This document shows positions 25,850 to 33,989 of a stretch of DNA of 64,000 nt, piece by piece (the stretch's first letter is position 1; each line of letters starts with the position of its first letter). A program made the position numbers and the translations under genes. The DNA is from Pseudomonadota bacterium (lineage in GTDB: Bacteria; Pseudomonadota; Gammaproteobacteria; Burkholderiales; Burkholderiaceae_C): contig JAFEDY010000007.1 of assembly GCA_018241405.1 (NCBI GenBank), positions 123,131 to 187,130 of the forward strand, read 5' to 3'. The notes under the pieces are model-generated. The model was given only the letters and a program-made list of their open reading frames with translations, did not search any database and was not told the DNA's origin.

Positions 25850-26769
25850 AGCACAACACGCACCTTTTCGCCCTGGCCGCGGCGCTGCTGCTGGGCGTGG
25901 CCCTGGTCGGCTGTTCACCGCAGCGCGATGCCCATGCCCAGGCCAGCGCTCCCGCGGGCGCGGCGCAGCACCCCGCCCCGGTGGCCGTGGCGCGCGGCAA
26001 GATCGAGGTCGAGGGCGGGCTTCTGGAGTTGGCGCCCGCCGCCGCCGGCGTGGCGCAGCAGGTTCTTGTGAAGGAGGGCCAGCAGGTGCAGAAGGGCCAG
26101 CTGCTCTTGCGCCTGGTAGGCGACGAGCTGCAGGCCGAGCAGGCGGTGGCGCGCTCCGAGCTGCAACTGGCCCAGGCGCGCGCCAAGGCCAAGGCGGCGC
26201 GCCTGCCCGCGCTGCGCCAGGCGTTGCAGCGCTGGCAGGCGGCGGTGCGCGAGGGTGCGGCCGACCTCCAGGGTCAGGACGAGGCCGCGCAGGCGCTGCA
26301 GGGCGCCCAGGCCGAGGCCGAGCTGGCGCAGGCCGAGGTGCGCGTGGCCCAGGCCAAGCTGGAGCAGCAGCAAGCCCAGCAGCGGCGCCTGGAGCTGCGC
26401 GCGCCCGAGGCCGGCGAGGCCGTGCGCGTGGCGGCGCAGGCGGGCACGGCCGTGAGCAGCGGCGCCAGCGCTGTAGTGCTGCTGCCGGCCCGGCCGCTGC
26501 GCGTGCGCGCCGAGCTCAACGAAAGTTTTGTCAACGCCGTGCGCGTGGGCATGCGCGCCAGCGTGGTGGCCGATAGCGACGCCGGCGGCGCGCAGCAGGC
26601 CTTGCCCGACGCCAAGGTGCTGCGCATCAGCCCGGTGTATGGCGCGGCCCGGCTGCAGGACGACCCGCTGCGCGGCCCCGTGCGCGTGGTGGACTGCCTG
26701 CTGGCCTTTGATGAGGCGCCGCGGGGCGCGCGCGTGGGGCAGAACGTGAGGGTGAGCTTCCATGAATAA
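25846..26769 (+). CDS. Membrane-fusion lipoprotein of the ABC exporter (HlyD/DevB type)
   Basis: 307 aa. Lipoprotein signal LAAALLLGVALVGCS (Cys ~22). A lipoyl-like half-motif VAQQVLVKEGQQVQKGQLLLRL is followed by a long Ala/Gln/Glu-rich coiled-coil hairpin (~residues 95-185), then beta-barrel strands. It bridges the inner-membrane permease to the outer-membrane duct. It overlaps genes on both sides (4 bp upstream, 8 bp downstream), so the whole exporter is translationally coupled. Confidence 0.88.
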   Translation: MKHNTHLFALAAALLLGVALVGCSPQRDAHAQASAPAGAAQHPAPVAVARGKIEVEGGLLELAPAAAGVAQQVLVKEGQQVQKGQLLLRLVGDELQAEQAVARSELQLAQARAKAKAARLPALRQALQRWQAAVREGAADLQGQDEAAQALQGAQAEAELAQAEVRVAQAKLEQQQAQQRRLELRAPEAGEAVRVAAQAGTAVSSGASAVVLLPARPLRVRAELNESFVNAVRVGMRASVVADSDAGGAQQALPDAKVLRISPVYGAARLQDDPLRGPVRVVDCLLAFDEAPRGARVGQNVRVSFHE

Positions 26770-27457
26770 ACGCATTACTTTTCTGGACGCAAGCGGCTGG
26801 ACGATCCAGAGCGACTTCGACGGCACCATCAGCCTGCTGGACGTGACCGACACCCTGCTCACGCGCTTCGGCCAGCCCGGCTGGCAGGAGCTCGAAGACG
26901 CCTGGGAGCGCGGCGAGATCGGCTCGCGCGAATGCATGCGGGGCCAGGTGGCGCTGCTGGACATGAGCGAGGCCGAGCTGCAGGCCCACCTGGACGGCAT
27001 CGCCATCGACCCCGGTTTTGCCGGCTTCGTGCATCTGGCGCAGGAGCATGGCGTGCAGGTGCAGGTGGTCAGCGACGGGCTGGACTACTGCATACGCCAT
27101 GTGCTGCGCCGCCACGGTCTGGGCCACCTGCCGGTGGTCGCCAACCGCCTGGCGCGCACCGGCGAGCGCAGCTGGCGCCTGGACTTCCCCTGGGCCAGCC
27201 CGCGCTGCGAACGCGCCAGCGGCAACTGCAAGTGCGAGCGCCTGGCCGAGGCCCAGGGCCAGACCGGGCGCGTGCTCTACGTGGGCGACAGCACCTCGGA
27301 CTTCTGCGTCTCGGGCCGGGCCGACTATGTGCTTGCCAAGTACAAGCTCATCGCCCACTGCGAACAGCATGGCATCACCCACGCGCCGTTCACCGACTTC
27401 GCCCAGGCCACCGACCTGCTCGAAGGCGTGCTGCTGGGCCTGGAGAGCCTGGCATGA
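26762..27457 (+). CDS. HAD-superfamily phosphatase (MtnX/SerB-like, HAD-IB)
   Basis: 231 aa. HAD motif I DFDGTIS (residues ~19-25), motif II VSDGLDY, motif III/IV YVGDSTSDFCVSGRADYV with a conserved Lys nearby. The cap is the helical IB type, as in phosphoserine phosphatase and MtnX. Expected reaction: hydrolysis of a small phosphomonoester. Overlaps the adaptor gene by 8 bp and the next hydrolase by 4 bp, so it belongs to the same pathway as the exporter. Substrate unknown. Confidence 0.85.
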   Translation: MNKRITFLDASGWTIQSDFDGTISLLDVTDTLLTRFGQPGWQELEDAWERGEIGSRECMRGQVALLDMSEAELQAHLDGIAIDPGFAGFVHLAQEHGVQVQVVSDGLDYCIRHVLRRHGLGHLPVVANRLARTGERSWRLDFPWASPRCERASGNCKCERLAEAQGQTGRVLYVGDSTSDFCVSGRADYVLAKYKLIAHCEQHGITHAPFTDFAQATDLLEGVLLGLESLA

Positions 27458-28344
27458 ATGCGCGATCCCCGTTCGTGGAGGTGCTGCACGGTCTGTGCCA
27501 GACGCCCCACGAATTCGTCATGCCGGGCGCAGGCCCGCATGCGCGCACCGGCGTGCTGCTGGTGCATGGCCTGACGGGCACACCGGCCGAGATGCGCGTG
27601 CTGGCCAAGGGCCTGCACCGGCGCGGCTTCAGCGTCTACGCGGTGCAGCTGGCCGGCCACTGCGGTGCCATGGAGGATCTGGTGGGCACGCGCTGGCCCG
27701 ACTGGCTGGCCAGCGTGGAATCGGGCCTGCGGCGCTTTCGCGGCCATGTGGACCGCGTGGTGGTGGCCGGCCTGTCCATGGGCGCGCTGCTGTCGCTGGC
27801 CGTGGCCGAGGAGCATCCCGACCAGGTGGCTGGCGTGTGCGCCCTCTCCACCACCTTCCGCTACGACGGCTGGAGCATCCCGTTCTACACGCGCCTGGCC
27901 TTTCTGCTGCCGCTGTTCCGGCTGCTGGGCATAGGCCGCCACAGTGTGTTCATGGAGCAGCCGCCCTACGGCATCAAGGACGAGGCGCTGCGCGCGCGCA
28001 TCGTCGAGCAGATGCACAGCGGCGACAGCGCCGCCGCCGGCCTGCCGGGCAACCCGTGGTGGTCCATCATCGAACTGCGGCGTCTGGCGGCGCGCACGCT
28101 CAACGGCCTGCCCAGGCTGCGCGCGCCCTGCCTGGTGGTGCATGCGAAGGAGGACGACATCTCCGCCGTCGGCAATGCGCACGACATCGTGCGCGGCGCC
28201 ACCAACGCCCGGGTGGAGCTGGTGCTGCTGGACAATTGCTACCACATGATCACCATAGACCGCGAGCGCCGCAGCGTCATCGCCAGCCTGAACGGCTTTG
28301 TGGCCAGGATTGCCGACGGCGCCGGGGCGGGCCTGCATGGGTAG
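27454..28344 (+). CDS. Alpha/beta hydrolase (carboxylesterase/lipase-like)
   Basis: 296 aa. Oxyanion region LLVHGLTGTPAEM (~residue 35), nucleophile elbow AGLSMGALLS with Ser ~107, late Asp in HAKEDDISAVGNA, and His in NCYHMITIDRER. This resembles the Est30/monoacylglycerol-lipase-like thermostable carboxylesterases and thioesterases. It could release or transfer an acyl chain in the pathway. ATGA overlap with the phosphatase gene and 8-bp overlap with the next membrane gene. Confidence 0.87.
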   Translation: MNARSPFVEVLHGLCQTPHEFVMPGAGPHARTGVLLVHGLTGTPAEMRVLAKGLHRRGFSVYAVQLAGHCGAMEDLVGTRWPDWLASVESGLRRFRGHVDRVVVAGLSMGALLSLAVAEEHPDQVAGVCALSTTFRYDGWSIPFYTRLAFLLPLFRLLGIGRHSVFMEQPPYGIKDEALRARIVEQMHSGDSAAAGLPGNPWWSIIELRRLAARTLNGLPRLRAPCLVVHAKEDDISAVGNAHDIVRGATNARVELVLLDNCYHMITIDRERRSVIASLNGFVARIADGAGAGLHG

Positions 28345-28705
28345 CGAGCTCTCGCCCCTGGCCGTCACGCTGTGGGTGCTCAACGTGCTGGTGGACAGCG
28401 GCGGCCAGCTGGCCTTCAAGGCCGCGGCCAGCGAGCCGGGCGCGCTCGACGGCATGGCGCGCTGGCGCTTCATGCTGGCGCGCCCGTGGATCTGGGCCGG
28501 CATGGCCTGCTACGTGGCCGAATTTCTGCTGTGGCTGGCCTTTTTGTCGCTGGTGCCGCTGTCCGACGGCGTGCTGCTGGGCTCCATCAACATCGTGGCC
28601 ATCATGGTGCTGGGGCGCATGCTGTTCAAGGAGCGGCTGGCGCCCATGCGCGTGGCCGGCATCGTGCTGGTGTCGATCGGCGTGGCCGTCGTGGGGCTGC
28701 ACTGA
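28337..28705 (+). CDS. Four-TM small transporter, EamA/ArnE-like (first of a pair)
   Basis: 122 aa with four predicted TM helices. The motif DSGGQLAFKAA at the end of TM1 corresponds to the GQL-x2-K motif of ArnE/ArnF and other half-size DMT proteins. The last helix pair (GVLLGSINIVAIMVLGRMLFKERLAPMRVAGIVLVSIGVAVVGL) is typical. ArnE/ArnF form a heterodimer that flips an aminosugar lipid. A second half-size protein is encoded next, so a heterodimer is likely. A palindromic element separates the two genes. Confidence 0.8.
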   Translation: MGSELSPLAVTLWVLNVLVDSGGQLAFKAAASEPGALDGMARWRFMLARPWIWAGMACYVAEFLLWLAFLSLVPLSDGVLLGSINIVAIMVLGRMLFKERLAPMRVAGIVLVSIGVAVVGLH

Positions 28706-28865
28706 GAGGCTGAGAAAGAAATTCCCCATGCCCGCTTTGCACGCCAAAACACCCCCACTCATCGTTGCAAATACTCGCCATAGCCCGAGCTATGGCTGCG
28801 TTTTGCGCCTCGATTGGGTGCGTTTTGGCGCACCTCTCGGGCACGGCCAATTTATTCTCAGCCTC
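28706..28865. mobile_element. MITE-like palindromic element inside the operon
   Basis: 160 bp flanked by perfect 11-bp inverted termini GAGGCTGAGAA / TTCTCAGCCTC. The inverted similarity continues inward for ~50 bp (shared TGCCCG, CGCCAAAAC blocks) to a central hairpin CCATAGCC-cga-GCTATGG. It begins right after the upstream stop codon and ends 4 bp before the next ATG. Its core (28756-28818) resembles the core of the element at 46731-46996. No transposase. Confidence 0.65.
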
Positions 28866-28869
28866 TGAG

Positions 28870-29343
28870 ATGAAGCGCTTCTACATCATCGGCTTCCTGG
28901 TACTGATGGCCTTCGACACGCTGGCCCAGCTCAGCTTCAAGTTGGCCGGCGACACGGCGCTGCCGCTGGAATTCTCCAGCGCCTGGCTGCAGCGCGTTTT
29001 CGGCCAGCCCTGGATCTATGGCGCCTTCGTCGGCTATATCGGCGCCTTCTTCTCGTGGATGACGCTGCTGCGCCACGCCCCCATAGGCCCGGCGTTCGCC
29101 GCCTCGCACCTGGAGATCCTGTCGGTGATGGCGCTGTCGCACTGGTTGTTCAACGAGCAGATCGGCGCACCGCAGGTCATAGGCGGCCTGTTCATCGTCG
29201 CCGGCATCGCCTGCCTGGCCGTCAGCGAGACGCGCGAGGCCGACCTGCACGACGACCCTGCCGGCCGCGCGGGCGGCAACCCCGGCGCGGGCTCGGCCAG
29301 CGCCGGAGCGGCCCACCTGGCGGAACCGTCGCACCATGGCTGA
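28870..29343 (+). CDS. Four-TM small transporter, EamA/ArnF-like (second of a pair)
   Basis: 157 aa. Four hydrophobic helices in the first ~120 residues. LAQLSFKLAGD repeats the GQL-x2-K-like motif of its neighbour, and FSWMTLLRHAPIGPAFAASHLEILSVMALSHWLF is the second helix pair. A hydrophilic Gly/Ala/His-rich tail of ~35 residues follows and is not part of the family. It overlaps the aminotransferase gene by 8 bp. Probably forms a heterodimer with the previous gene product to translocate a lipid-linked or cationic small molecule. Confidence 0.78.
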   Translation: MKRFYIIGFLVLMAFDTLAQLSFKLAGDTALPLEFSSAWLQRVFGQPWIYGAFVGYIGAFFSWMTLLRHAPIGPAFAASHLEILSVMALSHWLFNEQIGAPQVIGGLFIVAGIACLAVSETREADLHDDPAGRAGGNPGAGSASAGAAHLAEPSHHG

Positions 29344-30568
29344 ATATGTGCCGCCGCCCACGGCGGGCCTGCCGCTGCACCTGTCCGACCTGTGGCCCTG
29401 GGGCGACGACGACCTGGCCGGCGCCTTGGCGCATTGGCTGCGCGTGCCGGCCGTGCAGCTCGAATGCTCGGGCACCGCGGCGCTGATGGTGGCGCTGGCC
29501 GCGCTCAAGCAGCTGGCGCCCGCGCGCACCGAGGTCGTCATCCCCGCCTACACCTGTCCGCTGGTGGCGCTGGCCGTGGCGCAAAGCGGCCTGCGGCCGC
29601 GCCTGTGCGACCTGCGGCCCGACCGGCTGGACATGGACCCCGGGCAGCTGGCGGCGCTGTGCAGCGAACGCACCCTGGCCCTGCTGCCCACGCACCTGTG
29701 CGGCCGCGTGGCCGACGTGGGCGCGGCCCTGGCCTGCGCGCGCGCCGTGGGCGCCTATGTCATCGAGGACGCCGCCCAGGCCCTGGGGGCGCGCATGCAT
29801 GGCGAGCCCGTGGGCTGGCAGGGCGACATAGGCTTCTACAGCCTGGCCGTGGGCAAGGGATTGAGCACTTATGAGGGCGGCGTGCTGCTGGCGCGCGATC
29901 CCGCATTGCGCGAAGCCCTGCGCGCGGCCGGCCGGGCCGCGCGGCACGCCAGCCGCTATTGGGAATGGCGCCGCAGCCTGGAGCTGCTGGGCTACGCCCT
30001 GCTGTACCGCCCCCGCGGACTGGGCAGGGCCTATGGCCGGCCATTGCGCGCGGCGCTGGCGCGCGGCGACTGGGTGCAGGCCGCGGGCGACGACTTTGGC
30101 GACCACATCCCGCGCCACCCGCTGGGCGCCTGGCGCCGCCGCGTGGGGGTGCGCGCGCTGCACCGGCTGGGGCGTTTCCAGGCGCGGCTGGCCGACCAGG
30201 CACACGAACGCCTGGCGCAGCTGGCCGCCATCCCCGGTCTGGAGGTGCTGGGCGACATTGTTCCCGGCACGCGCGGCGTGTGGCCCGTGCTGCTGCTGCG
30301 CCTGCCAAGCGCCGCTGCGCGCGACGCGCTACTGCGTGCGCACTGGGGCGCGGGGCTGGGCCTGTCCCTGCCCTTCGTCCATGCGTTGCCGGACTATGGC
30401 CGCTACGACCATGTGCTGGCCGGCGCCCGCGGCGAGGAGGTGCCGCGCGCACGCGACTGGGCGGCGCGGCTCGTGGCCGTCAGCAACAGCCTGTGGCTGG
30501 ATGAGGAGCGGTTTGTGCGTTTGCTTCGAATATTGGAGCAAGCGGCGCTTGATAGGCGGGCTGCATAG
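29336..30568 (+). CDS. DegT/DnrJ/EryC1/StrS-family PLP aminotransferase
   Basis: 410 aa. The family is seen from ECSGTAALMVALAALKQLAP (cofactor loop), VIPAYTCPLVALAV, and VIEDAAQALGARMHG with the PLP-binding Asp. The PLP lysine segment is IGFYSLAVGKGLSTYEGG. Members include ArnB and make aminosugars from keto-sugars, though some act on other ketones. Together with the ArnE/F-like pair it suggests an amino-modified lipid or sugar. Last gene of the rightward operon; a palindromic repeat follows. Confidence 0.87.
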   Translation: MAEYVPPPTAGLPLHLSDLWPWGDDDLAGALAHWLRVPAVQLECSGTAALMVALAALKQLAPARTEVVIPAYTCPLVALAVAQSGLRPRLCDLRPDRLDMDPGQLAALCSERTLALLPTHLCGRVADVGAALACARAVGAYVIEDAAQALGARMHGEPVGWQGDIGFYSLAVGKGLSTYEGGVLLARDPALREALRAAGRAARHASRYWEWRRSLELLGYALLYRPRGLGRAYGRPLRAALARGDWVQAAGDDFGDHIPRHPLGAWRRRVGVRALHRLGRFQARLADQAHERLAQLAAIPGLEVLGDIVPGTRGVWPVLLLRLPSAAARDALLRAHWGAGLGLSLPFVHALPDYGRYDHVLAGARGEEVPRARDWAARLVAVSNSLWLDEERFVRLLRILEQAALDRRAA

Positions 30569-30594
30569 TCCAATTGCTCTTGACTATGTACATG

Positions 30595-30701
30595 CCGCAG
30601 AAGCCCCTCACCCCTCCCTCTCCCCAAAGGGGCGAGGGCGATCTGCCGCGCCGGCTTTACTCCCTCTCCCTCTGGGAGAGGGCGGGGGTGAGGGCCTGCG
30701 G
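30595..30701. repeat. Double palindrome between convergent operons
   Basis: Outer arms CCGCAG-aa-GCCCCTCACCCC and GGGGTGAGGGC-CTGCGG. Inside are two smaller hairpins, CCCTCTCCCCaaaGGGGCGAGGG and CCCTCTCCCtctGGGAGAGGG. Organisation is similar to the element at 1729-1844. Between convergent genes it could act as a bidirectional transcription stop. Confidence 0.6.
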
Positions 30702-30777
30702 CTTGGCCTGAGGCATGTGCCTAATCGGACGGTTACTACCTGAAAACAAAGGGCAGCATGCGCAAGCTGCTCTCTTT

Positions 30778-32028
30778 TCAGGAAAGCCGCAGCTCCCGCC
30801 TGCGCAGCGCCTCGCGGCGCTCGGCGATGTAGTCGCGCGTCAGCGGCACGGCGTCCTGGCGGCGCGCCAGCTGGATCTGGAAGACGGCAATGTCCTGGTA
30901 ACGAAAGGCCGTCTCCGACATGGCCAGGTAGAACTCCCACATGCGGCAGAAACGCTCGTCGTACAGCGCTGCCGCCCGGGCGCGCTGCAGCAGGAAGCGC
31001 TCGCGCCACAGGCGCAGCGTCTGCGCGTAGTGCAGGCGCAGCACCTCGATGTCGCAGACCACCAGGCCCGCGCGCTCGATGGCCGGCGTGAACTCCGACA
31101 TCGACGGAATATGGCCGCCGGGGAAGATGCATTTTTCTATCCAGGGGTTGTTGAAGTCGGGCACGTCGCTGTTGCCTATGAAGTGCAGCAGCATCACGCC
31201 GTCCTCGGCCAGCAGGTTGCGGCATTGGCGGAAGAAGGCGTCGTGAAAGCGCGTGCCCACATGCTCGAACATGCCGACCGAGACGATGCGGTCGAAGGGG
31301 CCGCGCGTGTCGCGGTAGTCCTCCAGCCGGTATTCGAGCCGCTCCGCGCAGGGCGAGAGGGCACCACGCTCGCGCGCGACGCCGATCTGCTCGGCAGACA
31401 GCGTGATGCCCGTCACATGGCCCGCGCCCGCCACCTCGGCCAGGTAGCGCGACAGGCCGCCCCAGCCGCAGCCGATGTCGAGCACGCGCTGGCCGCGCTC
31501 TACCAGCAGCTTGGCCGCGATGTGGCGCATCTTGGCCCGCTGGGCCTGCTCCAGCGTCTCGTCGCCCTGCTCGAAATAGGCGCAGGAATACTGCCGCTCG
31601 GGGTCCAGAAACAGCTGGTACAGCCTGTCGTCCAGGTCGTAGTGGTGCGCTACGTTGGCCTGCGACTTCTGCGGCAGGTTGTTCTGCAGCACGGTACGCA
31701 GGCGCATGCGCCAGGCGTCCAGCAGGCGCACGCTCCAGGGCACGGGGGCCTGGTGCGCGTCGCGCAGCAGCAGTTCCAGCAGGTCGTAGACCGTGCCCAG
31801 CTCCACGACCAGGCGCTCCTGCATGAACATCTCGCCCAGGTTCAGGTCCGGGTCGCGCAGCAGCGCCCATACTGCACCCCGGTCGGCAAAGCGTATGCGC
31901 ACCTGGGGCGCGCCGTCGTCGCCGAAACGCAGCACGCGCCCCGCGGGCAGCACCACCTCCAGCTGGCCACGGCGTACCAGCGGGGCGAAGGCGCGGCGCA
32001 GCAGGTGTTCCAGCAAGGCATCGATCAT
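30778..32028 (-). CDS. Cyclopropane-fatty-acyl-phospholipid synthase family methyltransferase
   Basis: 416 aa. An N-terminal lipid-binding-like region precedes the SAM-binding motif VLDIGCGWGGLSRYLAE (~residue 178) and GVMLLHFIGNSD. The C-terminal HYAQTLRLWRERFL segment is typical of CFA synthases. These enzymes methylenate double bonds of membrane acyl chains; relatives methylate other lipids. The start is the ATG overlapping the stop of the arginase-fold gene (ATGA). That coupling points to a special role in this locus rather than general CFA synthesis. Confidence 0.88.
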   Translation of the reverse strand: MIDALLEHLLRRAFAPLVRRGQLEVVLPAGRVLRFGDDGAPQVRIRFADRGAVWALLRDPDLNLGEMFMQERLVVELGTVYDLLELLLRDAHQAPVPWSVRLLDAWRMRLRTVLQNNLPQKSQANVAHHYDLDDRLYQLFLDPERQYSCAYFEQGDETLEQAQRAKMRHIAAKLLVERGQRVLDIGCGWGGLSRYLAEVAGAGHVTGITLSAEQIGVARERGALSPCAERLEYRLEDYRDTRGPFDRIVSVGMFEHVGTRFHDAFFRQCRNLLAEDGVMLLHFIGNSDVPDFNNPWIEKCIFPGGHIPSMSEFTPAIERAGLVVCDIEVLRLHYAQTLRLWRERFLLQRARAAALYDERFCRMWEFYLAMSETAFRYQDIAVFQIQLARRQDAVPLTRDYIAERREALRRRELRLS

Positions 32029-32927
32029 GGCCCATTCCCTCCTTGTATCTGCGCCACCAGTCTGCCGTTCAGCGCGTGCTGACCGGCCTGCCAGGCGGCA
32101 AGCAGGGCGGCGTCTATCTGCGTGTCCTGGCCGTCGCCGGCCGACAGCAGGCGCTTCCACCAGGTGGCATAGCGCCAGGACGATACATCGCCCGTGATGT
32201 CGCTGCCCACGATCTGTCCGCGCAGGGCCTCGATGATGGCCAGCGTCTCTGCCTCCTGCATGCGGCCCTGATCCCAGTTGGTGCGCACGACCTCGGGCGC
32301 GAACACGTCCTTGTCTATGCTCAGATAGGTAGGCTGGGGCTGGTCGCGCAGCATGGTGGCCAGCGCCTGCGTGAGTTCCGCCACGCTGGCAAAGCCGTTA
32401 AAGGCCCGCCGCAGCCCCAGGCGCCGCGCCCAGGCTGTGTCCACGCCGCAGCTCCAGTAGGTCAGCTTAGCCTTGCGCAGCGGCGCCAGGTAGTTCTCCC
32501 AGGCATGTTTGCGGCCTATGTCCTGCGAGGTGATGCCGGCCACATGCACATGGGCGACGCCCGGGTGCAGGGCCACGCGCCGCACCCAGCTGCCGCAGTG
32601 CACACCCCAGGGGAAGCGCATGTTGTCGGGGTGGTTGTCCAGCACCACCACGCGCAGGGTTTCGCGCTGACGGGCGATGCAGCGCTCCATCAGCGGCCAG
32701 GAGAGGTGATGAAAGTCGCCGCTGCCCATGAGCACGGTGCCGTGCTGCTGCGGCAATGTGGCCTGCAATGCGGCGCTAAATTTTGCAAAGCGCCCAAGGC
32801 CGCAGCCAAAGCGCACGGCCTCCTGCCAGTGCGACAGCGGCAAGCGCAGCTCATCCGCCAGCGGCCCGACCGAGCCGTCCAGGTCCAGCACCACGGGGCG
32901 CCGCGGGTTCAGCTCTGCGCACTCCAT
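32025..32927 (-). CDS. Arginase/ureohydrolase-fold protein
   Basis: 300 aa. Metal motifs in ureohydrolase order but divergent: GSGDFHHLSW (for GGDHS), VVLDNHPDN (for DAHxD), and YLSIDKDVFAPE with SDITGD (for SxDxDxxDP). Enough Asp/His ligands remain for a binuclear metal site, so hydrolysis of a guanidino or amide C-N bond is possible. It does not look like a standard arginase or agmatinase. Overlaps the GNAT gene by 19 bp upstream and cfa by 4 bp downstream, so all three are coupled. Confidence 0.72.
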   Translation of the reverse strand: MECAELNPRRPVVLDLDGSVGPLADELRLPLSHWQEAVRFGCGLGRFAKFSAALQATLPQQHGTVLMGSGDFHHLSWPLMERCIARQRETLRVVVLDNHPDNMRFPWGVHCGSWVRRVALHPGVAHVHVAGITSQDIGRKHAWENYLAPLRKAKLTYWSCGVDTAWARRLGLRRAFNGFASVAELTQALATMLRDQPQPTYLSIDKDVFAPEVVRTNWDQGRMQEAETLAIIEALRGQIVGSDITGDVSSWRYATWWKRLLSAGDGQDTQIDAALLAAWQAGQHALNGRLVAQIQGGNGP

Positions 32928-33970
32928 TGGCGGTCACTTTCGAAATGCCCGGCAAAACGCCGGCCCAGCGCGCGCAGCAGCGGGTTGCGTATGAAGACGG
33001 CGTGGCGCGTGAAGGTAAATTGTGCGCCCAGCTGGGCCTTGACCTCGGGGTCGGTCCAGCCGGCCACGTAGTGCGTGAGGCCGCGTTCCAGCGCGTATTC
33101 CAGGTTCACCATCCAGCTCACGAAGTACAGGTTGGCCTCGCGCGCGGCGGGGTAGGACAGGCCTATGTACTTGTCGAGCAGATGGCCTCCATGCGCGAAG
33201 CACAGGTTCCAGCCCAGCAGCGCGCCACTGCCCGCATCGCGGTATTCGAACACGATTCCGCCATTAGCTCCGTCGCGCAACACGGCCGCGAAGAAGTCGC
33301 GCGTGGGCTTGTCGAAGTGGATTTCGCTCTGGTCGTAGACCGCCTCGAACAGCGCGTAGTAGGCATCGACCAGCCCGTCGTCGGCATAGGCCGCGCCCGT
33401 GGGGATGCGCGCAATGTGCAGCTGGGAGCGGCTCTTGAGTTTGCGCCGCAGATTGCTGCGGCGGTTCCTGGACAGGCGGGCCAGGTATTCGTCCAGGCTG
33501 GCGAAGTCCATGGCCACATAGGCCAGGGCCTGGCCTTCGACCAGGATGAAGCCGGCTTGGGCCAGAGCATCGGCCAAGGCCCGCGCGTGCGCGTTGTCCT
33601 CGGCCGCGAGCAGTGGCGAGTCCTGGGGCAAATCCTTGACGATGGTGAGCATGGTGCGGCCGGTATGCCGGCACAGTGCGGCGGCTTGGGTAGCTGCATC
33701 CCGGTCACGCGGCAGTACCGCGTATTCGCTGACCGTGGTGCCGACAAAATCGGTGGTGAGGCACAAACGCCGCGACAGCCATTTGCCGCCCGGCAAAGAC
33801 AAAAGACGCGCCTTGAGCGCGTCATCTGCGGTGGTCAACAGATCGAACGGTGCCGTGAAGGCCGGCGCCGGCCAGTCCTGCAGTAGTGCAAAGCCCTCGG
33901 GAGGGTGGTCTGCAAACTGCCGCAGCAGGCCGGCGGGTTCGAGCTGGTTGCGGAAAAGCTCCGTCGCCAT
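32909..33970 (-). CDS. GNAT-family acyl/aminoacyltransferase, BioF2/FemAB-like
   Basis: 353 aa. The C-terminal half is a BioF2-like GNAT domain: YLARLSRNRRSNLRRKLKSR (~residue 160), then DQSEIHFDKPTRDFFAAVLRDGANGGIVFEYRD, LLGWNLCFAHGGHLLDKYIGLSYPAAREANLYFVSWM. Such domains transfer acyl or aminoacyl groups in cell-envelope or exopolysaccharide pathways. The first ~130 residues are a less conserved N-terminal GNAT-like lobe. 19-bp gap from the aminotransferase stop and 19-bp overlap with the arginase-fold gene. Confidence 0.78.
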   Translation of the reverse strand: MATELFRNQLEPAGLLRQFADHPPEGFALLQDWPAPAFTAPFDLLTTADDALKARLLSLPGGKWLSRRLCLTTDFVGTTVSEYAVLPRDRDAATQAAALCRHTGRTMLTIVKDLPQDSPLLAAEDNAHARALADALAQAGFILVEGQALAYVAMDFASLDEYLARLSRNRRSNLRRKLKSRSQLHIARIPTGAAYADDGLVDAYYALFEAVYDQSEIHFDKPTRDFFAAVLRDGANGGIVFEYRDAGSGALLGWNLCFAHGGHLLDKYIGLSYPAAREANLYFVSWMVNLEYALERGLTHYVAGWTDPEVKAQLGAQFTFTRHAVFIRNPLLRALGRRFAGHFESDRQWSAQS

Positions 33971-33989
33971 TGGGCCTCGGCTGCCTCGT

